From positions 6,014,001 through 6,078,000 of the forward strand of contig NC_052665.1 of NCBI RefSeq assembly GCF_016802725.1: 64,000 nucleotides of DNA, written 5' to 3'. Within the stretch, counting starts at the first letter, position 1. Each line of letters begins with the position of its first letter. Both the position numbers and the translations under genes were made by a program. The notes beneath the pieces are model-generated. The model saw only the letters and a list, made by a program, of their open reading frames with translations. It ran no database searches and was not told the DNA's origin. This document shows positions 1-11,700 of this stretch, in pieces. The DNA is from Solenopsis invicta (Eukaryota; Arthropoda; Insecta; Hymenoptera; Formicidae).

Positions 1-1080
1 AAGATTATTGCATATTTGTTGCCGAAAGCATAGAAATCAATTTTTGTTTATTATATTTATTATAACTATATTTTTTTAGCTTATTTATAGTTATAATTAT
101 ATAATTATATATATTATAATTATATAACTATACTGTAACACGTAATTCTTGAAATATGTAAATTGATGTAATAAAATGATTATTGAAGTTGACATTTGAT
201 CACGATGGTGAATCAAGGTCTAGAAAACGAAACATGGATCAACTTCCCATGACAAATGTTTGAGAAAAGAAAAATGATTTGGATAACTGTTGTCGTGAAG
301 TCTTCAATTACATTTGATTCGAGGGAAATTGTCTGTGCGTAAGCAATCTCAGGTACGATACAGTAACAATAAATGTTAGAAGCGAAGAAAGAGAGAGAGA
401 GAGAGAGAAAGAGAGAGTTAACACCGACGGGGCATCTCTTCCTCGAGAACCAGAGACAGAGACGCGTTTTTCACAGTAAAAAAAAAAAAAAAGACGAGAC
501 AAACTTTATCGCTGCAGCTACCGTACGAGTATCATCTAGATTAAAAATTTAGACGACGTGAAAGCGCGAATGTCGCGTGTATATGTACCTAGACTCATTT
601 GTAACACGTCGAGGAAAGATGCTCGACTAATTTGTTCGGTGTATCTATCGTTCGATCCCTACGACGTACGCGGAAGACGACAGCCTGTACATAGTGATAT
701 GATAACGCCGAGGTACACACAGCTCCCTCCCGATTGTTGTATCATAATATAATATTAATATTAACAAAAAATAATAATAAACGCATACGGCGCGATCGCA
801 GAATTGTCAAGCTAGGATAAAAGAAGAAAACAAGAAAAGAGAGACGATAAGAAAAGAAGCGAAAGACTCTATCTAAGAAACGTGATTATTATCCACGAAA
901 ACACGCTCTGTTAATGCGACTAATTACAAAACAAAGTAACTGAAAATTAATTATAGCGAGCGAGAGCATACCACGCCTACAGTAAAACTACAGATGTAGC
1001 ATACACGATAATATTATTATCAAAACAGTTCAATGTAAATTGTTATTTTTGTTGAAATAAAAATCACCTCCGTTATAATA
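1..1080 (+). other. Probable 3' UTR or tail of an upstream + strand gene
   Basis: No conserved protein is visible here. The stretch 300-1000 is richer in G+C than the AT-rich DNA that follows, and it ends near a canonical AATAAA at 1056-1061, after which composition drops sharply. This is what a long 3' UTR of a gene starting before the window would look like. A purine tract (GA repeats) lies at about 387-417. Short open frames at 308-502 (-) and 558-752 (+) resemble nothing I know. The UTR reading is inference. Confidence 0.35.
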
Positions 1081-3189
1081 AGGAGCATCTTCTCGTTTTC
1101 GCCTTTTGATTTCGCTCTGTATCGTTTCTCTCGAACGAGAGTGCAATTCTATCAGAAAATATTTGCGAAATATGACGTGATCGTGAACAAATTCAAGTGA
1201 GAAATCAATTTTTTTCGATCGATTGTGAGACTATATCATTATATTGAGAACGTTTATTAAGAAAATTCAATCAAAAAACGTGTAATGATATTCCATTCGA
1301 AGATGCAATATATATCGTCTTATCCATGGTAAGATGATAATTATCAGATTGATTTCTTTTTAATCACTTTATTTTATTTTATACAAAGCATACAAAATAT
1401 ACACACATTACAGACATTCTCGTCGCTCCATTGAACAATAACAAAGGTTTTCATTGAAAACGATTACAAAATATTACACAATTCTATATTTATCTTGCAT
1501 AAAAATAAGGCACGCACGCGTGCGTTCATTTCTTCGCGGTCAAAAACTCATACTTTCATTATTCTTTTATATAAAAATATTATACAATGAGGAATACGTC
1601 TAAGTCACTCACACTTAGAAAAAACATGCGCATAGCATTGATAGACGAGGCGTACATGTAAAATTTTAGACAATATTGTCGCTATTATTTAAAATTACAT
1701 CTATTTTATAAAACCAATTTGTGGGAATTCTGTTGTCAATATTGTAATCGAATATAATAATAATATCCAGAATATTTAAGGAAAAAGGATATATTAAATT
1801 AAAAAAAAAAAAAAACAGGTAAGTTATATATAAATCATATTTTATCAGAATATTAATAATAAAAACGATATTTGTCTTCCGATTATCTTGACAATGTTAA
1901 TTAAAATATGTTCATTATAAATGTTCTTCTCTTTTTGTTTTGAATTCTAAAGCAAATCTAGAATATTAATATAATCAAGACTCATCCTGTATCATAGTTA
2001 TTAATGTAAATTATGTAAATATGTAGGTATATATAAATAACATTTATTTATAATTATATTGTAAATTATGTAATTATAATTCACATATCCTTTTATTTTT
2101 AATTCTTTCAGTCACAGCGCAACATAAGACATCTTTTATATCTTATATTTTTTATTATATCACATATGTATCAATACTATTGAACTTTTTGTTGTTATAA
2201 ACAAATTAATAAAAAATGATATACTTTTTTACATTAAATTTATTTGTACATGGACTATCGAACGCATTCATGCAAATAGATTTAAATTTCAAGTATTTTA
2301 ATCCGCTATTTTGAATTTCAGAAGTCTGACAGCAAATTTGAATTCAGTGACTTAACAAATCTATAACAGCATGCATAATGTAAATCCACTTAATCCTCGA
2401 AGTGCGTGACTGAAAGAGTTAAGCATCCAACTTATAATAGCAGCTTTACTCGTCACATTATACAAATTAATAAAGACAATTGTTTCCAGAAAGATACGGA
2501 CGGCTGCACTATCTTGATCGAATAAAATATAGAAATTTTAAAACAAAGTTATTACTATCTAAATTAAGGTTACAATAGTTGCTGCTGCAATGTCTATTGC
2601 AATCAATTAAAGATTAACTATAGTTTATAATATGTTCTAAAAAAAATTATTTACACATAATATCTTTTGTTCACACGCACACACACACAAAAGATACGTC
2701 AAAGCAATATCCAGTAATTTTCAATAATTTTAGTAATTTGTATTATGAACAAATTATAAAGCTGTTTTTTTCACGTTACGTATCCGAGTAATTGTTTTAT
2801 AAATTAATATATTCGTGCAAATCAGGTACATGAAATAAACCATGTGTAATACATATTACTTATAAATTTAAGATAAAATAAATAAATCTTCAAAATCTCC
2901 AAAAATGTCAACACATACTATTTGTATCTGTGAGTATAATATTACCTCCATGTTTATAATAATATAGGTAACAATTCATGAATCTAATTGCAATGTTTTC
3001 ATGAAACAAGAAAATACTCTTTTTTTTTTGTTGTAAAACGCAATTTTATATCCTATTTACATCTTTGAATTATGGAACACATACAAGTTATAAATTCTAT
3101 TTTGTTTTTTTATTTAACCAACATTTGAGAAAACGCAATCTTCTCAGTTCTATTTTAGTCGTAAAGCGTCTTCAAAGTGGATAAAATGG

Positions 3190-3248
<59 letters not shown>

Positions 3249-3838
3249 AGATTTAGTTAGCAATTCAGCTATTACAATTATTTTACATCTTAGATTCTGT
3301 ACGTCATTCAAATTATTGAAAATAAAATGTATTTGTGTAAATAATGAAGTAATATTGAAATATTAACATTTATGTGCGCAAGAGTGTTGTGCATACAAGA
3401 GGTAGTTTTTTTCTATGGATTTTCAAACAATAAGATAATAGTTCATAAAAATAAAAATATTAATATTTCGTGTATAGCTTTGATGTCATCATTCAATTTG
3501 TCAAGCATGCAAATAATTGCATACATTTAATACATGTAGCAAAAGTATCACAGAATCTGTTGTTCTACTATTTGCTCTCAAATATGCATACTTAAAAAAT
3601 ACTGCGTTTAAAAATACTTACTATATTTTTATTACAAATTCTAGTTTTAGTTCTTTTCACAATAAAGTTTATATATGAAAATATGAACTACTTTGCTCGA
3701 TTCTAAGAATCCATTATTTTATATTAACAATTTGAATTAATATAAAATAATATAACGCGAGTATATTTTTATATCAACTAACGTATAAAAATATATAGTA
3801 AATTTATGTAGAGACCTATAATTTTAAAGTAATATGAT
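1081..3838. other. AT-rich intergenic spacer
   Basis: No coding frame, structural RNA or mobile-element protein was recognised. The stretch is strongly AT-rich and holds many homopolymer runs plus the TA microsatellite listed separately. Confidence 0.6.
3192..3244. repeat. (TA)n microsatellite
   Basis: An uninterrupted alternating TA run of about 50 bases in intergenic DNA. Confidence 0.95.
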
Positions 3839-4480
3839 ATCTGATATGAAAGAGTGAAGGAAAGTGGGTTTTGCAGGATACTTGAAAAAAAGGATAGGAA
3901 GAGAGCAGAAGGGTGATACGATATAAGATGGGAAATAAAATAAAAGAGGATAGGTATTGGGAGGATAATGAACAGAGGAGAAAATGTAAATTATGTGAAA
4001 ACGAGATAGAATCATGGGAATATGTACTGGAGAGAGAAGTGTTGGAAAAAGCGAGAGGAAAAATGTTAGCAAAAGGTGACAAGATGTTGAAGAGAGAAGA
4101 AAAAGGAAATAGATAAGAGAGGTGGATAAAAAGGGAATGGTGGTAAAGAGAATGAGAAGAGATAAGTAGGAGTGCATAAAAGAAGGATGAATATGGAATA
4201 AGGAATGTGCAGAAGATGGAGAAACTGGAAGGTCAGTTGTAAACGGTGACAGAAGTCCTGAGGAAAGAGGTGGTTTAGAGAGAAATTTAGATAGGGGCAA
4301 GCAAGACAGTATATATGTATATGTGTGACAGATGATTAGAGAGTAAGCGTGAATTTAGATTTCGAATAATTGTAAGCATAAAAGTTAAGATATAAGAAAA
4401 ATACGTAGAAATGAAATATGTATATAAGAAAATGTATATAAAATTGTAATCCCCGAAGGAGCAATAAATGTCTCCTGCAA
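3839..4480 (+). mobile_element. Decayed 3' end of a non-LTR retrotransposon (LINE)
   Basis: The frame at 3913-4116 encodes a degenerate copy of the C-terminal segment common in insect non-LTR reverse transcriptases: a 'RYKMGNKIKEDRYW' stretch followed by a Cys-x2-Cys unit (KCKLCENE) and 'ESWEYVLE', which resembles the typical CxxC...E(T/S)WEHV(L/W)E pattern. It lacks the polymerase core and is followed by a purine-rich, poorly coding stretch and a tail with AATAAA at 4472-4477. The element is on the + strand just past the 3' end of the rhomboid gene. It looks 5'-truncated and dead. Which LINE clade it belongs to cannot be said from this fragment. Confidence 0.6.
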
Positions 4481-4593
4481 TTACTTACCAACAACTTCAA
4501 GGCAAGTTATTTCTCTTTCAATAATAATACATTTGTATCTATCAATATACGTGTATGTCGTCAGATAAGAGATAAATACCGATTCGAATATCA

Positions 4594-6531
4594 TCATTCG
4601 TAATACGAAGGGTATAATGCATTCCACAAAATAGCTGCGGTCATGAGACCCGTGTAAGTAAATATGCTGGCCCACCAAATAAATTTCTCCCAAGTTTGTA
4701 CCTCAAGATTTCGGAGAATATTTATGCCTACTAGAAGACCTGCTATAGCGCCAGCCAAATGAGCCACGTAGCCGATTTGGTCGTGGGTATCGAGTACGTA
4801 ACGATTATACACGGCTTGACCGACATCGACACTTGTGATAACGAGGAACACTAATAATTGTAGCACGGCAAATTCCATTTGCGACCAGTTCATTATGATA
4901 GTCGCTACGTGAGCAGTGATTAGCGCGTAAACTCCGCCCGATGCACCGGCCAGATAAACCGTCGGATCAGAAACGGACGTACCGAGAGAACCGGCCAAGA
5001 CTCCAGCTATGTATATTATCAATACTCTCCACCATTTGTGAACCATTTCTAGTGGAATACCCAACATAATTTGTACCAGTAGATTAACCACCAAATGAAA
5101 GACTCTGTCAAATACAAAAGAAATTATAAACGTTAAAATAATTCATTCTTAATATATTTCTTGGAAATTCGCGAGTTATGTAAAGTGGAAGTATTATACA
5201 TACCCGACGTGTACAAACATGTATGTAAGATACCGCCAGGCTTCGTATCTCTTGTGCGGATTATAAATAAATAACTGAGCCGCTGGTCCTTCTACAGAAA
5301 GAGATTTGTGCTTAATCACATCATACATGAACAAAATGATTTCTATTATCGATATGATTATCATTGCTACAGCCGGCGGTCGACAACTGTACTCTTCTTC
5401 GTACAGTCCATCTGGATAGTCGCTAGAGTACAGAGAAGATTCCGTTATTGTACTTGTTTGTTGTTGTAGACCAGTAAAACGTGCAGAACGGCTGAGTCTT
5501 TTACTAATCATAGCAGCCTGGGGAGAATCACCAAAGCTCGAAGGAGGAGGAGAAGGTGGTGCGTGCATTACAATACTGATTTGTCGTTGGGGATAATACC
5601 TCGAGCCTACAGAAGTTTGCCGTAACGCGCGGATTGGTCGTTGAGGTACCACACAGTGAACGTATCGTTGCACAAGATGTCCAAATATACCCTGCATGTC
5701 CTTTCTATGGATCTGAATGTAACAAAAAGAAACTATAATTAGAAATCTCCAAAATCTATGCTTTACTAAGGAAATACGAAAGGAGAAAAACAAGATATGA
5801 TTCACAATATCCTATGGAATTGAGAAAATCTTGACTAACCATTGCTATGAATTCTGGATATTCCAAGTAACCAGATTCATCCAGATCCGATTTATGCATT
5901 ATCGTGCGGACTACTCCAGCAGGGATGTCCTTGCAAAATTCTGGACCTTGTATCATTGCTTTTAGTTCTTGTAATGATATCTTTCCATCTCCATCAAGAT
6001 CATACTTTTCAAAAATAGCTTTCCAATGCTGTAAAATAAATAATAATTTAATAAATGATTATTTTGGCATACCAAAATGTTTAGCAGATATTATAATTTG
6101 TTTAGCAATAATGTATCAATAGCTACAGAAGTTTCTATGAATACATATACTTTTTCTTACAAACATGAATCATACATTTAAGCTTGTTAATTCCCGAATG
6201 AGTCATTTGTAAGGGAAACTAAGCTTGCAAAAGAAATAATTGTAAAAAAGAGTAAGAGAAAGAAAAGAAGAAACATTTAAATAATATGATAAACACGTAT
6301 ATATATAATAAAAAATAAAAAATATTTTTACATAATTTTTCAATTATATCATTTGATACATTTTGTATAAAGCAAGAAAATTTAATATTTAAAAAAAAAT
6401 CATCTCTTGAAAAGATTTGCATTTATGTCATTGATTTTTGGTAGCAATAACAAAGATAAAATATCACTTACAGCTTCATTGTACTGCAGTGGGATGGTCA
6501 CTGCAGTCTCACCCTCCCGATTAGTCGTCAT
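4594..6531 (-). CDS. rho-4: EF-hand rhomboid intramembrane serine protease (RHBDL1/3, rho-4 type)
   Basis: Four coding exons on the minus strand: 6531-6472, 6028-5840, 5712-5204 and 5104-4594, phase-consistent and giving about 422 aa. Residues about 21-85 form an EF-hand pair (HWKAIFEKYDLDGDGK, then HKSDLDESGYLEYPEF), as in RHBDL1/RHBDL3. A cytosolic linker rich in Ser/Pro precedes the first membrane segment (PPAVAMIIISIIEIILFMY). The rhomboid core has the conserved Asn (HLVVNLL), catalytic Ser in GASGGVYAL (about residue 308) and catalytic His in AHLAGAIAG (about 368), so the protease should be active. Family role: cleavage of transmembrane substrates such as EGF-type ligands; calcium control through the EF-hands is inferred. 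The start ATG at 6531 is the first in-frame one in its exon; a 5' UTR exon probably lies further up. The rho-4 symbol is by architecture only. Confidence 0.88.
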
Positions 6532-8614
6532 CCTTATCAATTTGAAACCTCTGTAAAGTAAACATTAGATAGATATCAGTACAAGTTTCTATGTTTTAAT
6601 AAAGTTTTGTAAGCTTCAGTAATCAATATATTGCAGTTGTTAAAACTATAATGGCATAATAGATCTCTCACTCTTCCAGCTTTCTGTCTCTGAATTGCGC
6701 CTCTTGCTATCGGGTGTCTACTTACTAACGGTAAGAGATCTACGTAGGAGAAGGGGTCTCGAGAGAATGCCGAGGAGGCAGAATCCTGACTCCTAGAAGA
6801 CCGTATCGCAAGGCGGACGCCATGCGGCGACGATCGTGTGTAACAATCAGATACGGGACGCAAGAAACACGTTTTACCTGACGAACCGTTACCTGACGAA
6901 CCGGACACAAAGAGATGTCAACGTATGCGAGGTGATTCGCTCGCTCGCTCGCTCGCTCGCTCACACGAGGAGAAGGTGTGACTCGCCCCGTTCGGCGAGA
7001 GATATCCGGCGAGAGTTACTCTGCTCGAGAGATAGGCCACGAGCCACTATGAGCCACTACGACCACCCGCACGCACTTGCGCCGCCCGTCATTAGATCTT
7101 GCGATCTATCGAACGGTCACTCGTATTATCCGATAACGTCGCGATGACACATTTGCCCTTATCTCTCACGACTCTCACTGATATTGCGGCGCGGGCGCGG
7201 GTAGTCGATTAGGGACGTACCGCGCCATGCCGCGTTGCGTGGCGTCCTGTCAATGACGTCATGAACATCGCGGAACCATGCCGTCGTTCCACCTGTTGGT
7301 CATCCGCGTGCGGAGCGTATCCCGTTTGTAACGCTACGATGCGCGCGGAGCGCGTGCGCTATTGCCAAATTCTATGTATACACGTATGTACACGACGTAT
7401 ACATCTAACGTACGTACCCTAACCTTCAAGGTTCGGAGCAAGCTGCAAATCGCTCACCGAGCACCGATGAGGGGGAAAGCTCGAGAGCTCACTGTCCGGA
7501 AAACCTTGAGAGGGAGTCGCGGGAGGAGGACGAAGCGCGTCACTGACCTTTACCTCTTCGCTATACCTCTTTTTCTCCTCTCTCTCTCTCTCTCTCTTCC
7601 CGGGATCGATTTTCCGCGATCGATCTCTCAGAGGCAGGTAAAGGCGGGCGGGCAGGAAACAAGCAGGCAAGCAGGTGTCGAGAGCGAGCGAGCGAGCGAG
7701 AGTTAACGGTACCGTTTCGAATGGCTCGAGCGTCCTTTTGCCGAGTCGCGACGACAGCCGGGGGACACTCGGCGAAGAGACGCGCGCGAGAATTGGACGC
7801 TCGCTGGAAAGTGTATCGTGAGGTTAACCGGCCTACTTTTTTTTTGTTCATTTCTTTCGCGCCTTCCGCTTCGAGGAACGAATACTCCGACGTGGGATCC
7901 GACAGTCCCAAATTCGGAGCTAACCGAGCTTACCGTACTCTTTCTCTTTTTTATTCTTCCTTTCAATCATACGTACGGGTGGATAGACAATAGTGGTTCT
8001 CTTTCATTCTCTTTTTAACCGAACCACTCTGTGTTCTCTATTTTTAGTTGCATGGACACATAAATATACGAGACACGCTAGACATGAATGCTTCAGATCG
8101 GAAAGAGAAAGATTTTCTACTGTTGAAACCGCTTGTCTTTTTTTTTGTAGATACAGGATGTATCCTAGACAATTCAAGGTTTTTGCGAGGCAACGCACGT
8201 CGAAGCTGTTACGCCGGTCGTTTAATAGCACGTACGGAGAAGACGCCCGTGTTCCGAGGAATACACCTAATCGCGACAAAGTCCCCGGCATCGAACGTTT
8301 ACCGAGATATACATTCATCGACGTGGCGCATGGCTCTGACTCATTGGAAACTTGCTAATGAAGCTATTAAAAAAAATAGAGAGACTGATCTTTACATGCA
8401 TGCGATGTAAAAAATATGCCCTGTCACGATTACACGTATTGTTCATGTGCAATGCAAATCTAAAGAAGATGCATTTTTCATGTCAACGGCGATATTTTTT
8501 CAATTTTAACAAACGAAGATATTTTCTTCTTTCCTACGGCACACGGATTTCGCGATGACGATGCTCTACGTATGCATGTATGTACTATAGGTGTGCCGTG
8601 CCGCCAGCGGCGAG
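6532..8614. promoter_or_regulatory. GC-rich divergent intergenic/promoter region between rho-4 and Mks1
   Basis: About 2 kb with many CpG dinucleotides and several overlapping frames on both strands, none resembling a known protein; the frames follow from the high GC content. It contains a CTCG tetranucleotide tract (6938-6962), a GAGC/GAGCGAGC run (about 7682-7701) and TC-rich stretches (about 7572-7598). It must hold the 5' UTR exon and promoter of the rhomboid gene on the left and the Mks1 promoter on the right; exact start sites cannot be seen. Confidence 0.5.
6938..6962. repeat. (CTCG)n tetranucleotide tract
   Basis: About six tandem CTCG units in the GC-rich region upstream of the rhomboid gene. 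Similar tracts occur at about 7682-7701 and 34735-34803. Confidence 0.9.
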
Positions 8615-8627
8615 GTTGCCTAGCGAC
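8615..8627 (+). promoter_or_regulatory. RFX X-box upstream of Mks1
   Basis: The 13-mer GTTGCC-T-AGCGAC fits the ciliary X-box consensus RYYNYY-N(1-3)-RRNRAC at every position, with a one-base spacer, and also the stricter Drosophila form (V at position 4, H at the third base of the right half). It lies 140 bp before the Mks1 ATG at 8768. X-boxes close to the start codon are the established binding sites of RFX factors in front of transition-zone genes, Mks1 among them, so the position supports function. Confidence 0.72.
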
Positions 8628-8767
8628 GTGACGAATCAACAAACGAATCAGCCGAGATCATTGACAGCCGCCGTAGCTTATTTTGCGTGTTCCGCACCAC
8701 AGTTCCAATTCTATTTTGTAACAACAATCAGAGCGACATCCGTGTAACATCGCGCGACGACTTCAGG

Positions 8768-11700
8768 ATGACGCGCGAGAAAGAAAGGATGAAGATAGCG
8801 GCGAGCTACAGAGTGAACGAACCGATAAACAATTTGAAGATAAGGTGCGAGACTTCTGTATTTAAACACGCTAGACGTACAGAAATTGAAACCGCAGTAT
8901 TCACCGAAGCAAATTCGATTATACAGAGATATTTCTTCTTGTTAAATTGTATTTTATCTTCTGCCTTTTCGTATATGCGACATATGTATATATTTAATTC
9001 TAAATTAATTTTAATTCTAAATCAAAACTTTAATTAGAATCTTTAATTTAAAAATTTACAAGAGAGAATATTGAACATAATATAAAAAATAAAGCTGCAA
9101 TTATGCTCGTAAAAATTTCCGCGATAAGAATAGCACATATGACAAAGCTAAATCAACGGCAGACTTTCGAAGGCTAGAAAAGTGGCTATATGATGTGTTG
9201 ACTATTTATCACATGGATCCATTAAGCCTGCACCCGAGAGTAGCAAGGAGGTTTATGTAATCGATTAAAAGAACAAGCTTTTATTATTCCTCATTTAAGT
9301 GCTAATTCACATGATTATGATATATGGAGAATTATGAAACTTTTTATTCCTACTCAATTTTATAAAAAAAGATCAATCGACATAAATCTCTCTGTGCATA
9401 CGTAGGAATAAAAAATATTATATTATACTCGAATATGATGGATATTGAATTAATCTTCGTATTGCAGAAAATTCCATATTCCCAACTTCGTGAAGAGTAA
9501 CCAAAGACCCGAAGGTTGAAGACGAAGGAGAGAGCATACTTGTTTGATGCGATAATATAAACCTCCGACGTCGAGACGTTATGTAACTAGCCTGCATGTA
9601 CTCCGACCACCTTTTCCACCTTCATTTATCATCACTGACATTCACGTCGGCGATTATATCATTTGTTTCGAGATAATGAGATTTCCGTGTTTTTCGAATT
9701 AATTCGTTATTTTTTGGAGGAATGTTGAAGAAGCTTGTGAACGTTTTTTAATTTTGGCGACGTCGTCCTTGTAGCAAACGATGACAAATTTTTAGAAAAT
9801 TTATGGAGAATTATTTCATTTACTGAGACACGTAAAAGATTTAATCAAAAATACGTGGAAAAATGTTCAGACTGAGAAATTATCTCTTAACAATTTAACA
9901 AGATACATTCGAGATACTTCTGTCACGTGTTTGTCTTCTTTATAGTACTGTGAAAATTGTACAAGTTTCTCATGTAAGAATTAAGTAACGCTTTTAATTT
10001 TTTTCATAATTTTTTCATTTTTTTCAATTTTTGAATAATTTATAATCACAGAGCGAGTGGCGAAATCGCGATTGAATCTCTCGGCCTACACACCCGCAGA
10101 ATTCTCAAGGAATGAATTGTGGGCATCTGGCCGCGAATCACCTTTTCCGAATTACACCAGACTTCATTTCCAGGCGTTCATTTGTTGTTTCAGAGTGCGA
10201 GTCGTGCAGGAGAGGTCCCCGCTGGCCAAGTTGCTGGCCGAGGAATCCGTCGAGGAGGGCGGCGAGACCAGAGACTCCAACTTCTTGGAGGAGGAGGACC
10301 ATATTTTTAGCTGGCAAGACAAGGTATTCGGCCCGTTCGAGATCGATTTCTATGCGGACGAGAAGAATTGCCTGACCGAACGTCAGCGAGAGTACCACCG
10401 ACGTATACGCGATGAGCAACTGCAGGGTGCACGCTTGTACTCGTACACGGAAAACGACACCTACTACGCCGATGACGACCTCCTGACGACGCCTTACAGG
10501 CAGGGGATCGAATTTAATTATTAAATATCGCACGGACGTTTGTCATTCGATCGTCAAGAGTTGCGGCAAAATTTTTATTTTTAAGTAAAACGTCAACATC
10601 TTTTTTTTTTAACGAATTTACGAATTAAAGGATTAGAAACAAAATAGACATGAAGAATAATCTATATTGTGATTCACGCTTCTCCATGTTTCTAAAAACG
10701 AAAAGGCTCCTCTGTACAATACGAGAATTCTTTTTTCATTTCAAGATCAAGAAAGATGAAGATTTATATATTTTTAAAGTTGTTACGTATCGAGCTCGGA
10801 ATGTTGAAAAACATTGGAGAACGTGGGTTTCAGTTCCTTCTTCCGTCTCTCGTAACTTTCGAAAATTGTAAACATTTATATTTTCGCTCGTAGATCGTAT
10901 CTGTCGGTGAAAAATCAAACCGCGTTGCCGACCATGCGGAATCGCAAGTCCTTCCAGGAGCGATATAATAAGAACGTGGTGGATGACAGAAGCACGGATA
11001 CCCAGATTCGATCGAATCATTATCTCTATACCGAACGTAGCACCATGCACGTGATGGCCGATTTGTCGCGCAAGGACGAGCCCGGCGCGACCGGCATTGC
11101 TGCCGCCGGGTCGACGGACTCGGAGACGCTGCTCTGCACGGTGATTTACGACAAGGCGCGCAAGCTGTTGACGATTAGCCCCGATTTCACGGTCGACGAC
11201 GAGCACGAACGGCATTACAACGTCACCAACGGTTACGGTGTCAGATTTAATTATCGCATCGAGCACGTTTCCGAGGAGCGAACGGCGCTGGAATTGCAGG
11301 AGCACCGCGAGGACGCGCGCCGTGTAAGTATGCGGCTATTTACGACGCGTATTACGATCGGCATACCAAACTTTCGCGTCATCGCGTGCGCACCGATCAA
11401 AAAGACGGTCTTTTCGTGGAAAGACCAATCTCGGCATTCCCGAGCGACGTACGTTTATTTGCCCCCGCAACGCAGCTACATTAATATCCGATAATTCTTT
11501 CCGCTCTGACTCATTTCTCTCTTTCTCTGTTTCTCTCTCTCTCTTTCTTTCTCTCTTTCTCTCTCTCTTGCTTTCGCTTTCTTTCAAACTTCTGGATAAT
11601 GCAGTACTATTTATAATTTATTAATAGTTAACAGTTGATTTTAATTAAAAATTAATATGATAATATATCCCGTAATAATTTTGAAAATCTATTTCGAGTA

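Noticed and set aside
6576..8558. Many frames in the rho-4/Mks1 intergenic region
   Set aside because: GC-rich promoter DNA has few stops; none matches a family and they overlap on both strands.
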